A stretch of DNA of 64,000 nucleotides from Asticcacaulis sp. EMRT-3 (GCF_030027245.1 NZ_JASERT010000001.1:1852501-1916500), one strand, 5' to 3'; numbered from the stretch's first letter, positions 44,169 to 56,015 are shown. The notes: generated by a model not told the origin, from the letters alone. Translations and numbers: made by a program.

Positions 44169-45863
44169 CTAAGTGTCATGGAGCCAGGATCGCAGGATCG
44201 ACACCGACTCATCGGGGTGGCGCTCGACGAATTCCGACACCTTCTTGACCGAGGAAACGCGCACCTGGCCTTCGATGCGCGCAATATCGATGCGCTCGTC
44301 GCCCGCCGGGGCCGGCACCATCTGGTTGGCGGCGCCGATGGCCGGATAACCGGCCTGCCCGCCTTCAAGCGCCCCCGCACCCGCCATCTGCACGCCGCCC
44401 GGCCCCGCCAGTTGCGCACCACCATTGGCGGCGACCAGATAGCCGGGCTGGGTGCCGATGAACTTGATCAGCGGACGCGCCACCAGGAAGACCGTCAGAA
44501 GCGCCACGATCAGCAGAACCACCATTTCAGCGGCGCGCATGATGTCATTCTTGGTGAAGTCGAGCAGCGACTTCTTGACCAGTGTGCCTTCGCCATCATC
44601 CACATCATGGTTGAAGCTGATATTGACCACCTTGACCGGATCGGGATCACCCGGTTGCTCATAGGCAGCGACGGCGGCGGCCACCAGATCGTGAATCTTC
44701 TGGATGTCGGCATCGGAGCGCTTCTGATAGGTGGGCGGCGACTTGCCGTCCTTTGACGGCACGGCCACATCATCGACCGCCACCGAGATGGCCAGCTTCT
44801 TAATCTGACCGGGGCCGGTCACCTTGGTTGTCTTGGTGGTCGAAATCTCATAATTGGTGATTTCCGAATCCTGCTTCGAATTATTGCCGGACGTGGTGGC
44901 GATATTGGGGGCCTGTTGCGTGCCGGGAATATTGGCCGAGGCCGTGGTGGCGCCGCCGGCATTGGGATCGCTCGATGATTCGCTGTTGGAATTGGTCGAG
45001 GTGGAGCGCACCACCTGACCATCGGGATTATATTCGACCTGTTCCTGGGTGGTGGATGACTGATCGACATCGGCTGACACCATGACACGCGCCGCGCCAC
45101 GGCCCACTACGCCCTCGACAATATCCAGCACCCGCTTGCGCATGGCGTCTTCCACCGCGTTCTTTTCGGCCATACCGGCGCTGTCGAGCGCATCATCGCC
45201 CTCGCCGCCCGCCGCCAGCAAATGGTTACGGTCATCGACCAGGGTGACGTTTTCCGGCTTGAGATTGGGTACGGCCCCCGCCACCAGATTACGGATGGCG
45301 CGCACCGATTCAGCGCTTAAATCGCCACCAGACAATGCCACAACCACCGAGGCCGTCGGCTGGGCCTGCGTTTCACTGAACAGATCACGCCTCGGCATAA
45401 CCAGATGGACGCGCGTCGAGGAAATGCCCTGCAAGGTGTCGATGGTGCGCGCCAGCTCACCTTCGAGGGCGCGCTGATTATCGAGATTCTGCACGAATTC
45501 GGTCTGACCGAGCGTCGGGGCCTTGTCGAAGATCTCATAACCGACGCTGGCCGCTGTCGGCAGGCCCTTTGAGGCCAGCATCATGCGCGCCTTGGCCACC
45601 TCATCGCGGTTCACCATGATGGTCGAGCCATCACCCTTGGCTTCGTATTTGATGCCCGCCTGATCGAGCGTCTGGGTGATTTGCGAAGCCTCTTTCAGAT
45701 CGAGGTTCGAATAGAGCAGGGATTGCGGCTGAGCGCTGACGTGCAGGATCACCATGGCGAGAACCGCCGCAACGCCGCCCGCCGCGCCCAGAATAGCCGT
45801 CAGCCGCCCGATACCGAAGCGTTGCAGACCGTTAAAAAAGGACTCCACTGATCCCTGCCCCAT
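44169..45863 (-). CDS. fliF: Flagellar MS-ring protein FliF
   Basis: A 564-residue membrane protein with two helices near residues 20-45 (LTAILGAAGGVAAVLAMVIL) and 430-460 (MVVLLIVALLTVFLVARPLI) around a large periplasmic ring-building part (LYSNLDLKEASQITQTLDQA, VHLVMPRRDLF). The ATG at 45863 is chosen over a GTG one codon upstream. It is the first gene of the class II operon and has a perfect CtrA box 58 nt upstream. Confidence 0.95.
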   Translation of the reverse strand: MGQGSVESFFNGLQRFGIGRLTAILGAAGGVAAVLAMVILHVSAQPQSLLYSNLDLKEASQITQTLDQAGIKYEAKGDGSTIMVNRDEVAKARMMLASKGLPTAASVGYEIFDKAPTLGQTEFVQNLDNQRALEGELARTIDTLQGISSTRVHLVMPRRDLFSETQAQPTASVVVALSGGDLSAESVRAIRNLVAGAVPNLKPENVTLVDDRNHLLAAGGEGDDALDSAGMAEKNAVEDAMRKRVLDIVEGVVGRGAARVMVSADVDQSSTTQEQVEYNPDGQVVRSTSTNSNSESSSDPNAGGATTASANIPGTQQAPNIATTSGNNSKQDSEITNYEISTTKTTKVTGPGQIKKLAISVAVDDVAVPSKDGKSPPTYQKRSDADIQKIHDLVAAAVAAYEQPGDPDPVKVVNISFNHDVDDGEGTLVKKSLLDFTKNDIMRAAEMVVLLIVALLTVFLVARPLIKFIGTQPGYLVAANGGAQLAGPGGVQMAGAGALEGGQAGYPAIGAANQMVPAPAGDERIDIARIEGQVRVSSVKKVSEFVERHPDESVSILRSWLHDT

Positions 45864-45920
45864 CACCTAAGCGGGCGACCCAAGGCCGCCCGTACCAGGC
45901 AATAATTTCCCAGTGCGGCG

Positions 45921-45936
45921 TTAATTAGGTCTTAAC
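45921..45936 (-). promoter_or_regulatory. CtrA-binding box upstream of fliF
   Basis: TTAATTAGGTCTTAAC is an exact TTAA-N7-TTAAC. A further TTAA follows at 45944. In Caulobacter the fliF promoter is CtrA-activated. The 440-nt region 45864-46305 otherwise contains the repeat dimer and no gene. Confidence 0.8.
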
Positions 45937-46081
45937 GGCTGCGTTAAGATTTATGAATTAAATCAAATAACAGTGTTTATTTTTTATTTCGGCCATCCCG
46001 CAACGCAAAAGCAAACGGCCACGACCGTTACCGGACGTGGCCGCAAAACGCGATGCGTTGCGTTTCCCTTTCGGGAACAGA

Positions 46082-46309
46082 CTAGGTGGTCTGCATTCTG
46101 ATGGAATCGGTCAAAAGAATGCAATCCGCTCTACATTTTACGTTTTTCCGCATCTCGCATTCAATTTGTAAGTCAAATTAAACGCTCGTTGCTCTAGGTG
46201 GTCTGCATTCTGATTGAATCGGTCAAAGGAATGCAACCCACTCTACATTTTCCGTTTTTCCGCATCTCGCATTCAATTTGTAAGTCAAATTAAACGCTCG
46301 TTGCTCTAG
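46082..46309. repeat. Tandem dimer of 112-bp CTAG-bounded element (family A), inverted copy
   Basis: CTAG at 46082, 46194 and 46306 delimits two 112-bp units that are nearly identical to the reverse complement of the units at 17363-17592. The terminus GTGG replaces AGCGG at one end. The last CTAG supplies the TAG stop codon of sciP. The dimer lies between sciP and the fliF promoter. Confidence 0.9.
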
Positions 46310-46587
46310 CGATAGGACTGGATGCGGGTGGTGCGCAAACCGGCCATACCGTGGCTTTCAATCGCCTTTTGCCAGCCGAGAAATTCCTCGGACGTAATAT
46401 TGTAGCGTTCGCACGCCTCATCGAAGGTCAGAAGACCGCCGCGCACGGCAGCCACCACCTCCGCCTTGCGGCGGATGACCCAACGCTCCGTGCCGACAGG
46501 CGGGAGATCATTCAGAGTCAGTTTTGCCCCGGTAGGACCAATCACGTATTTTTCGCCTTTATTGTCGCGGCGCTGTTCTTGAAGCAT
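46306..46587 (-). CDS. sciP: CtrA inhibitor SciP (DUF1153)
   Basis: A 93-residue protein with a Trp-repressor/HTH-like DUF1153 domain: GPTGAKLTLNDLPPVGTERW and RRKAEVVAAVRGGLLTFDEA, then CERYNITSEEFLGWQKAI. In Caulobacter SciP binds CtrA at target promoters and blocks transcription in swarmer cells. Its position between flgE and fliF on the same strand agrees with the Caulobacter neighbourhood. The stop codon is contributed by a repeat element. A perfect CtrA box lies upstream. Confidence 0.94.
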   Translation of the reverse strand: MLQEQRRDNKGEKYVIGPTGAKLTLNDLPPVGTERWVIRRKAEVVAAVRGGLLTFDEACERYNITSEEFLGWQKAIESHGMAGLRTTRIQSYR

Positions 46588-46738
46588 GGCATTTTGCCTT
46601 GTTTGACCATCACATGCTGATCAATCTACACGATCTGTCATAACATCCGCTTAATCGCCATAGTAAACATATGACTAACGAAAGTTAGCGCCACCCGTTA
46701 AGGCTTTGTTCAGCATATAAAATGCCAATGCTTCAATA

Positions 46739-46754
46739 TTAACGCACGATTAAC
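46739..46754 (-). promoter_or_regulatory. CtrA-binding box upstream of sciP
   Basis: TTAACGCACGATTAAC is an exact TTAA-N7-TTAAC, 152 nt before the sciP start. The surrounding 46588-46826 is notably AT-rich for this genome and holds no gene. CtrA activates sciP in Caulobacter, giving a feedback loop. Confidence 0.8.
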
Positions 46755-46826
46755 ATTCTTATTTTGAAAGTATGCTTTGTGTAATAGTAAAATAATCGCA
46801 CATTTTACGACTACACTAATTTAATA

Positions 46827-48302
46827 TTATTGCTTGAGGCTCAAAAGTTCCTGAAGCATCTGATCGGCGGTGGTGACGATCTTCGACGCCGCCGAATAGG
46901 CGCGCTGCGTCGTGATCAGGCCGGTAAATTCCTGGGCCAGATCGACCGTCGAGGCTTCGAGCGTATTGGGATCGATTGAACCCGCGCCGTTCGAGCCCGG
47001 CGTCTTGAGCAGGAAGGCGCCGGAATCGGTCGAAACCTGATAGGCATTGCCCGTCACCGGGGTCAGGCCGTTGGAATTGAGGAAGGTGGCCAGGGCCACC
47101 TGAGCCAGTGTGCGCGTGTCGCCATTTTGATAGACGGCGGTCACCACGCCGTCCGTGCCGATATTGACCTTGGCCAGATTGGCGAATTCTGTGCCGTTAG
47201 CCTTGACCGAGGTCGTGGTGGAATCGCTGTTGACCTGGGTAATCGTACTTTTACCGCCCGTGCCGAGGCCGAAGGTCAGGGGGGTGCCGGCAACAGTACC
47301 TGCGGCACCTGTCGAAGCGGCCCAGGCGGGTGCCGCCGTCGTGCCGGTCGTGCCCGCCGCCGCGACCGCTATGCCGGTACTCAGAATGCCCGTAGTGCTG
47401 GTCAGATTGCCGCTGCCGTCAAAGGTCAGCGTGCCGGTGCCGAGCTGGTGCAGATCGGCGGTGGCGGCGGGTGACGAGGGCACGATAGCCGTATTGCCGC
47501 TTGTTATGTCGGGCGATGAGACTTCATAGCTCCAGGTCGAGGGACCGGTTTTCAGCAACGAGATGGTGACCGTATGCGCCTGCCCGAGCGAATCGGAAAT
47601 TGTGGTCGAAATCGTTGAATCGGGTTTGGTGCCGGTATTCGTAGTGGCATCGTAGGTCGACATGGCCGTCAGAGGGTCGGAGGCCGAATAACCTACCGGT
47701 GATACCGCCGGTGGGCCATTGGAGCCCGCCGCATAGGTGGTGCTGGCCGCCGTCGATACAGGCGTCATGGAGTTGAGATTGGCAGCAAAGGTGATGGCGG
47801 TCGATGCGGCGGGCTTGTTGGCCAGATCGCTGACATTGATCGGCGACAGTTTGGACTGGTCAGTAGCGCTGGTGTCGATATTGCCACTGGTATCGGCGGG
47901 CCAGCCTTCGAGATAATAGCCGCCGGCATTGACCAGATTACCCTGGGTATCTGGCGTGAACGAACCGTCGCGCGTGAATAGAAGTGATGAACCCGACGTC
48001 ACGGGAGCCGAGGAATCTGAGACGACAAAAAAGCCCTGACCGTTGACACCCATGCTGTAGCCGCCGGTATCATTGTTCAGTTCGCCCTGGTTGGTCGTGG
48101 TCTGACGGTTGACCGCCACCACCCCGCCCGACGAGAAGGACGATTTTTCAGCCCCGCCCGAAACGAGGTCGGTGAAGCTGGTCAGGATACGCTTGTAACC
48201 GGTGGTGTTGGAATTAGCGATATTGTTGGAGATCGTCCCCAGGGCCGTCGAATTGGCGGCCAGGGCGGTGATGCCGGACTGCATGGCGCTGTTAATGCTC
48301 AT
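46827..48302 (-). CDS. flgE: Flagellar hook protein FlgE
   Basis: A 491-residue rod/hook family protein. It starts MSINSAMQSGITALAANSTA, with NNIANSNTTGYKR typical of the N-terminal polymerisation helix, and ends FTGLITTQRAYSAASKIVTTADQMLQELLSL-like C-terminal helix. The central part is Ser/Thr/Gly-rich and low in charge, as in hook proteins. The ATG at 48302 is chosen because the upstream extension shows no FlgE features. It lies 43 nt after flgD, with an intercistronic hairpin near 48338-48359. Confidence 0.95.
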   Translation of the reverse strand: MSINSAMQSGITALAANSTALGTISNNIANSNTTGYKRILTSFTDLVSGGAEKSSFSSGGVVAVNRQTTTNQGELNNDTGGYSMGVNGQGFFVVSDSSAPVTSGSSLLFTRDGSFTPDTQGNLVNAGGYYLEGWPADTSGNIDTSATDQSKLSPINVSDLANKPAASTAITFAANLNSMTPVSTAASTTYAAGSNGPPAVSPVGYSASDPLTAMSTYDATTNTGTKPDSTISTTISDSLGQAHTVTISLLKTGPSTWSYEVSSPDITSGNTAIVPSSPAATADLHQLGTGTLTFDGSGNLTSTTGILSTGIAVAAAGTTGTTAAPAWAASTGAAGTVAGTPLTFGLGTGGKSTITQVNSDSTTTSVKANGTEFANLAKVNIGTDGVVTAVYQNGDTRTLAQVALATFLNSNGLTPVTGNAYQVSTDSGAFLLKTPGSNGAGSIDPNTLEASTVDLAQEFTGLITTQRAYSAASKIVTTADQMLQELLSLKQ

Positions 48303-48345
48303 GATAGGACTCCTGATGGAAACAAGAAGATGAAGGGCCGGGTTT

Positions 48346-49041
48346 TTAGGAAACCCCGGAAATATTGGTGAGCGGGATGGAAGTATTGCCGACCTGGAGC
48401 TGAACCACGCCGTTGACATTCTGGGCCGAGGTAACGACGCCCGTAATGCCGACCGCCGAAGACACATCGCCCGCCACATTCTTGGCGGCCACACTCAGCG
48501 TATAGTCACCGGCGGGCAGGGCCTTGCCGGAGGAATCCGTGCCGTTCCAGGTGAAGGTGTGCGCACCGGCGGTCAGATCGGGCGCATCGCCTTTCCAGAC
48601 CACCGTGCCGGTGCTGTCAGCGATGGTCATGGTGGCGGAATCGGCGGTGCCGCCCAGGGCGTATTGCCAGGAGGCCTGACCATTGGCGAGGGTGGAGGTG
48701 CTCTGATCGGCGCTGACTGTCTTGCCGATATAGCCGACGGCGGCATTCATCGAGCCTTGCGTGCCCGCATTGACCAGCGATTCGAGATACTGGTTAGCCT
48801 TGAGCTGCTGCTCGACGCCGGAATACTGGACAAGCTGATTGGTCCACTGCGTGGTATCCATCGGCGACAAAGGATCCTGATTCTTGATCTGCGCCGTCAG
48901 CAGGTTGAGAAAGGTGGTGTAGTTGCCGGTCAGGTCGGCGGCGCCATTACTGTTCGACGTCGATGATGAACTGGTGCTGGAGGAATTTGTGGTGGAGGAA
49001 GTGGAAGTGGACGGCATTAAACCAGAGGTGGCATCGACCAT
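48346..49041 (-). CDS. flgD: Flagellar hook capping protein FlgD
   Basis: A 231-residue scaffold protein needed for hook polymerisation. NYTTFLNLLTAQIKNQDPLSPMD is the FlgD signature, followed by QLVQYSGVEQQLKANQYLES. The C-terminal Ig-like part contains FTWNGTDSSGKALPAGDYTL. The N-terminal 30 residues are a run of Ser and Thr. It lies 10 nt after fliK. Confidence 0.95.
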   Translation of the reverse strand: MVDATSGLMPSTSTSSTTNSSSTSSSSTSNSNGAADLTGNYTTFLNLLTAQIKNQDPLSPMDTTQWTNQLVQYSGVEQQLKANQYLESLVNAGTQGSMNAAVGYIGKTVSADQSTSTLANGQASWQYALGGTADSATMTIADSTGTVVWKGDAPDLTAGAHTFTWNGTDSSGKALPAGDYTLSVAAKNVAGDVSSAVGITGVVTSAQNVNGVVQLQVGNTSIPLTNISGVS

Positions 49042-49051
49042 GATAAGGCTC

Positions 49052-51307
<2,256 letters not shown>

Positions 51308-51404
51308 AAAAATGCGTTCAGGGCTTGGTCAGGCACCCGGCCTTGTCGCGGCAGGCGGTCTGTCGGGCGTCAACGCATTTTGCGCATCCGGTTCAGGTCT
51401 TGAA

Positions 51405-51420
51405 TGCAAACGGCGGGCCA
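51405..51420 (-). promoter_or_regulatory. Sigma-54 promoter for fliK-flgD-flgE
   Basis: Read on the minus strand, TGGCCCG-ccgt-TTGCA matches the sigma-54 consensus TGGCACG-N4-TTGCA at all but one position, with the GG and GC dinucleotides at correct spacing. It lies 98 nt before the fliK start. FlbD is the expected activator. Confidence 0.8.
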
Positions 51421-51542
51421 CGCGCTAACCCTATATTTTTACTATGATTTTTCTATTATCCGCCTCTGACCTCCGATCTATTTCGCCTTAGCTGCGGCCA
51501 ATTTTGCCTAGAGAACCGGCGCTTTTGACCCGGTAACCGCCG

Positions 51543-51557
51543 TGGCACACGACTTGA
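51543..51557 (+). promoter_or_regulatory. Candidate sigma-54 promoter for flgK-flgL
   Basis: TGGCACA-cgac-TTGA fits the sigma-54 -24/-12 pattern except for A instead of C in the -12 TTGC. It lies 156 nt before flgK and is back-to-back with the fliK promoter within the 405-nt divergent region 51308-51712. Confidence 0.6.
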
Positions 51558-51712
51558 AACCAGACAGATAAGATGATCTTCCTGAGGCAAGGCAAAAAAC
51601 ATAAAGCTATGAAAAGATTTGTTTTTTTAAACAGGCCCCATAGAGCTACCCGGCAAATTCCGCCGGGTGACAGGCGGCTTTTGCCCATGACGGAAGCGAA
51701 CGGAGCGTTTTC

Positions 51713-53851
51713 ATGTCGCTGAACACCATCATGAATATCGGCATGTCCGGCCTGATGACGGCTCAGGATCAGTTGCATGTCGTTTCCGACAATATCTCGA
51801 ACGTCAATACGCCAGGCTATATCCGCAAGATCGCCACCCAGCAAAGCGTGACGATCGGCGGGGTCGGCATGGGCGTGCAGTCCGGCCAGGTCAAGCTGGC
51901 GGCCGATCAGTATCTCGAAGCCGCCTCCTTCAGCGCCTCGGCCAATGCCGGACAGGCTGACATCAGCTCCAGTATGCTGGATCAGATTCAGTCGCAATTC
52001 GGCGACATCACCGATTCCAACAATATGTTCAACCTGGCCTCGACCACCCTGTCGGATATGAGCCAGGCCGCCGAAACCGCCACCTCGAGCCCGGCGCGCC
52101 AGCAGGTCTTGTCGGATCTGTCCACTTTTCTCAATACGGCCGGTGGTGTTTCCAGCCAGATCCAGCAGGTGCGCGCCAATGCCGACAGCCAGATCGGCAC
52201 CGATGTCGATACGATCAACGGCCTGCTCAAGAATATCACCGATCTCAATGCCACGATTTCCAGCGCCACGGTCACCGGCCAGGACGCCACCGGCGCGCAA
52301 ACCACCCAGACGCAATATCTCGACCAGCTCTCCAAACTGGTGGACATCAATGTCACGCAAGACACCAATGGCGGCGTGACCGTACGTACCAATGCGGGCC
52401 TGACCCTGGCCACCGGCTCGACCGCCGCCACGCTCAGCTACACGCCCGCTGCCAATGTTGACGCCACCACCAATTTTTCGCCGATCACCGTAACGGGCGT
52501 GAATGGCGAAACGCGCGACATGGCCGATTATCTGTCATCGGGCGAACTGAAGGGTCTGATCGATGTGCGTGACACCAGTTCGGTGGCGGTCAATGACCAG
52601 CTCAATGAATATGTGCGCCAATTCACCAATACGCTGAACGCCGTCCATAATCAGGGCAGCGCCGTACCCGCCCCCGCCAGCCTCACCGGCAAGAATACCA
52701 GCCTGACCAGTTCGGAAGCCGTGTCGGGTTTTACCGGCCAGACCAATATCGTCACCCTCGATTCGAGCGGCAATATCACCCATACGCTCGGCATTGATTT
52801 CACCACGGGCAATCTGACGCTGGACGGCGCCGCAGCCGGCACCTTCACCGCCGCCAATTTCACCAGTCAGGTCAACAGCGCGCTGGGCGGTTCGGCCACG
52901 GTTGGCTTTGCCAACGGCGTGATGACCCTGTCCGCCTCCGGCAGCGGCGGCAATGACGGCGTGGCCGTGGTCGATCCCGCAACCGGCGGGGCCACTAAGC
53001 AGGGTCAGGGATTTTCGCAGTTTTTCGGCCTCAATGACCTGATTTCATCGGACGTACCGACCAGCTATAATACCGGGCTTTCCGGCAGCGACAATTCAGG
53101 CTTCGCCCCCGGCAGCGAAGTCGATTTCGCGCTCAAATCATCTGACGGCTCCACCCTCTCCACCGTCAACTTCGCCGTGCCCTCCGGTGCCACCACCATG
53201 AGCGATCTGGTCAATGCACTGAACGACACAACGAGCGGCGTAGGCCGCTACGGCACCTTCTCGCTCGATTCCAACGGCGCCCTGACCTTCAAGGGCTTCG
53301 GCAATCCGCCCAATACATTGAGCGTGAAATCGGATCAGACCTCGCGCAACGGCACCGGTGCCTCGTTCAGCCAGTTCTTCGGCCTGGGCGGCACGCAGGG
53401 CACCATCGCCACCCGTGTGGGGATCAATCAGGCCGTCAATAATAATCCTTCCCTGCTGGCGCTCGGCCGTGTCAACCTGTCGGCCAGCACCGGCACCGCC
53501 GCCTTGTCGGTCGGCGACGGCAGCAACGGGCTGGCCATGGCGGGCGTTGGCAGCCAGAGCGTCACCTTCGCCAAGGCGGGCCTGAATGGCGGCGGCGCGT
53601 CAACGCTCAACCGTTATGGCTCCGATCTGGCCGGGCAGGTCGGCAACCTGTCCTCACAGGCCAAAAACAATGCCGATGCCAGCGATGCCCTGCTGACCGA
53701 GGCCAATTCACGACGCAGTTCGCAAGAGGGCGTCAATCTCGATGAAGAGCTTGTCAATCTCACCACCTACCAGCAGGGCTACAGCGCCGCCAGCCGCCTG
53801 ATTCAGGCCGCAAAAGACATGTATGATGTCCTGCTCAACATGATGGGATAA
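51713..53851 (+). CDS. flgK: Flagellar hook-associated protein 1, FlgK
   Basis: A 712-residue hook-filament junction protein. It starts MSLNTIMNIGMSGLMTAQDQ and has NISNVNTPGYIRKIAT in the N-terminal helix. The C-terminus GVNLDEELVNLTTYQQGYSA with RLIQAAKDMYDVLL is the family end. The long central region is Thr/Ser/Asn/Gly-rich. A purine-rich AAGCGAACGGAG precedes the start. It is followed by flgL after 10 nt. Confidence 0.95.
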   Translation: MSLNTIMNIGMSGLMTAQDQLHVVSDNISNVNTPGYIRKIATQQSVTIGGVGMGVQSGQVKLAADQYLEAASFSASANAGQADISSSMLDQIQSQFGDITDSNNMFNLASTTLSDMSQAAETATSSPARQQVLSDLSTFLNTAGGVSSQIQQVRANADSQIGTDVDTINGLLKNITDLNATISSATVTGQDATGAQTTQTQYLDQLSKLVDINVTQDTNGGVTVRTNAGLTLATGSTAATLSYTPAANVDATTNFSPITVTGVNGETRDMADYLSSGELKGLIDVRDTSSVAVNDQLNEYVRQFTNTLNAVHNQGSAVPAPASLTGKNTSLTSSEAVSGFTGQTNIVTLDSSGNITHTLGIDFTTGNLTLDGAAAGTFTAANFTSQVNSALGGSATVGFANGVMTLSASGSGGNDGVAVVDPATGGATKQGQGFSQFFGLNDLISSDVPTSYNTGLSGSDNSGFAPGSEVDFALKSSDGSTLSTVNFAVPSGATTMSDLVNALNDTTSGVGRYGTFSLDSNGALTFKGFGNPPNTLSVKSDQTSRNGTGASFSQFFGLGGTQGTIATRVGINQAVNNNPSLLALGRVNLSASTGTAALSVGDGSNGLAMAGVGSQSVTFAKAGLNGGGASTLNRYGSDLAGQVGNLSSQAKNNADASDALLTEANSRRSSQEGVNLDEELVNLTTYQQGYSAASRLIQAAKDMYDVLLNMMG

Positions 53852-53861
53852 GGAGACACAG

Positions 53862-54791
53862 ATGCGCATCTCCACCGGCCAGATCTGGGCCAATTCACTC
53901 AATAACCTGATGCAGGCCCAGCAACGCGAGAACGAGGCCAATACGCAGGTGTCCACCCAGAAGGTGGCCACCGACCTGGCGGGTTATGGTTCGACCAGCG
54001 GCGTCATCGCCGCCTATCAGTCTTCGCTGGCCACCACCACCGGCTATCTCGGCGTCGCCCAGACGGTCACCGACCGCCTGTCCAGCCAGGACACGGCGCT
54101 CACCACCACGTCGCAATCGGCCTCCGACGCCAAGGATTCGATCATGAGCGCCCTGGCCAGCAATGATGGCTCCACCGTCATGCAAAGCCTGCAAGGCGCT
54201 TTTTCCGAGGCGCTCGACGGCCTCAATTACGAACATAATGGTTCTTATCTGTTCGCCGGCGGCAATGACAATACACCGCCCGTCAGCATTGGCAGTATGT
54301 CGCAACTCAGCGGGTCATCGGTGACGGTGGCCTCGGTCTTCACCAATGGCACAGTCAAGAAATCCTCGACCATCGATTCCAACACCACCTTGCAGACCGG
54401 TATGCTGGCTTCCGATCTCGGCACCAAGCTGATGCAGGTGTTCAAGGATGTTCAGGATTATAATGACGATCCGACCACGGGCCCCTTCGCCAATCCGCTG
54501 ACCGATGCCCAGACCACCTTCCTGACCACGAAGGCGCAGGAATTTTCCGACGCCTATAGTGGTCTGGTCAATCAGACCTCGCTCAATGGCGTCATGCAGA
54601 AACGCGTCGATAACACGACCACGTCGTTGCAGGGGCAATCGGATTCGCTGAACCAGCTCATCACCACGCGCACCTCGGTGGATATGTCCACGGCAATCAC
54701 CGATCTTCAACAGGCGCAGGTGGCGGTGCAGGCCTCGGCGCAGGTTCTGGCCAGCCTGAACTCATCCTCATTGCTCAACTTGCTGAAATAG
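53862..54791 (+). CDS. flgL: Flagellar hook-associated protein 3, FlgL
   Basis: A 309-residue flagellin-like junction protein: MRISTGQIWANSLNNLMQAQ at the N-terminus and DLQQAQVAVQASAQVLASLN at the C-terminus are the paired helices of the family. It lies 10 nt after flgK. The TAG stop begins a small palindrome, TAGAGC-cc-GCTCTA, that resembles the ends of the CTAG-bounded elements. Confidence 0.93.
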   Translation: MRISTGQIWANSLNNLMQAQQRENEANTQVSTQKVATDLAGYGSTSGVIAAYQSSLATTTGYLGVAQTVTDRLSSQDTALTTTSQSASDAKDSIMSALASNDGSTVMQSLQGAFSEALDGLNYEHNGSYLFAGGNDNTPPVSIGSMSQLSGSSVTVASVFTNGTVKKSSTIDSNTTLQTGMLASDLGTKLMQVFKDVQDYNDDPTTGPFANPLTDAQTTFLTTKAQEFSDAYSGLVNQTSLNGVMQKRVDNTTTSLQGQSDSLNQLITTRTSVDMSTAITDLQQAQVAVQASAQVLASLNSSSLLNLLK

Positions 54792-54803
54792 AGCCCGCTC
54801 TAG
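54789..54803. repeat. Minimal TAGAGC/GCTCTAG palindrome at the flgL stop codon
   Basis: TAGAGC-cc-GCTCTAG joins the two terminal motifs of the CTAG-bounded elements with only two bases between. The first TAG is the flgL stop codon. It may be an internal-deletion remnant or a short hairpin of independent origin. Confidence 0.5.
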
Positions 54804-54836
54804 CAATTTCGCCAGGTTTCCACTATCTAGCCGTCT

Positions 54837-56015
54837 ATGGAAACCTGTCCCGTCCCCCTGATGGCCTCGGCCGATCTCGACGCCGCCATCGCCGCCACGC
54901 GGGCAAGCGTGGGGCTGCCCGCCGGGGCGCGCATCGTGGCGGCCATGTCGGGCGGCGTCGATTCCACCGTGGTGGCGGCTTTGCTGCATCAGGCGGGCTA
55001 TGAGGTGATCGGCGTCACCCTCCAGCTTTACGACCACGGCGCGGCCCTGAAAAAGAGCGGGGCCTGCTGCGCCGGTCAGGACATTCACGATGCGCGTCTG
55101 GCCGCCGAAAAGATCGGCATACCGCATTATGTGCTCGATTATGAAAGCCGTTTCCGCGATTCCGTCATTGAGGAATTTGCCGATTCTTACTTGCGCGGCG
55201 AAACCCCGGTGCCGTGCATCCGCTGCAATCAAAGCGTCAAGTTTCATGACCTGCTCGATGTGGCGCGCGATCTCGGGGCCGAAGCTATGGCCACTGGCCA
55301 CTATGTCGAGCGCTCGCCCGAAGGCCATCTGCGCCGTGCCGCCGATCAAAGCCGTGACCAGAGCTACTTCCTGTTCGCCACCACGCGCGACCAGCTTGCC
55401 TTTTTGCGCTTTCCGCTGGCGGGAATCCCCAAGCCGCAGGTGCGCGACATTGCCCGTCAGCTTGGCCTGAGCATCGCCGCCAAGCCCGATTCGCAAGACA
55501 TCTGCTTCGTGCCGGAAGGCAAGTACACCACCCTGATCGACAAACTGCGTCCGCAGGGCCGCGAACCGGGCGCGATCCGCCATATCGACGGGCGCATCCT
55601 CGGCCAGCACAGCGGCATTACCGGCTATACGATCGGCCAGAGGCGCGGCCTCAATATCGCCGTCGGTGAGCCTTTGTTCGTCACCCGCCTTGATGCCGAA
55701 GCGCGCGAAGTGGTGGTGGGGCCGCGTGAAGCCCTGCTGACCCGTGGCCTGTCTTTGAAGGAAATCAACTGGCTGGGCGATGAGCCTGATCTGATGGACG
55801 CCGCCCGCTCAGGCAAGCGCGTACTGGCGCGCGTGCGCTCCACCCGTCCGCCCGTGCCCGCCCGCTTAAGCCTTAATGGCAATGGTGCCGGTCTTGTGTT
55901 TGAAAGCGCCGAGGAAGGCGTAGCCCCCGGTCAGGCCTGCGTGCTGTACGATCCCGCCGACGAAGGCCGCGTGCTCGGCGGCGGCTTCATCGCCAGTACA
56001 ACCGCAGCCGCCTGA
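54837..56015 (+). CDS. mnmA: tRNA-specific 2-thiouridylase MnmA
   Basis: A 392-residue enzyme that thiolates U34 of tRNA-Lys, -Glu and -Gln. [16 protein letters not shown] is the PP-loop, and [16 protein letters not shown] holds the first catalytic cysteine. [10 protein letters not shown] and [13 protein letters not shown] (second cysteine) follow. The start at 54837 lacks a clear Shine-Dalgarno; an ATG at 54861 is an alternative. The last 12 codons and a few following bases are duplicated 44 nt downstream. Confidence 0.94.
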   Translation: METCPVPLMASADLDAAIAATRASVGLPAGARIVAAMSGGVDSTVVAALLHQAGYEVIGVTLQLYDHGAALKKSGACCAGQDIHDARLAAEKIGIPHYVLDYESRFRDSVIEEFADSYLRGETPVPCIRCNQSVKFHDLLDVARDLGAEAMATGHYVERSPEGHLRRAADQSRDQSYFLFATTRDQLAFLRFPLAGIPKPQVRDIARQLGLSIAAKPDSQDICFVPEGKYTTLIDKLRPQGREPGAIRHIDGRILGQHSGITGYTIGQRRGLNIAVGEPLFVTRLDAEAREVVVGPREALLTRGLSLKEINWLGDEPDLMDAARSGKRVLARVRSTRPPVPARLSLNGNGAGLVFESAEEGVAPGQACVLYDPADEGRVLGGGFIASTTAAA

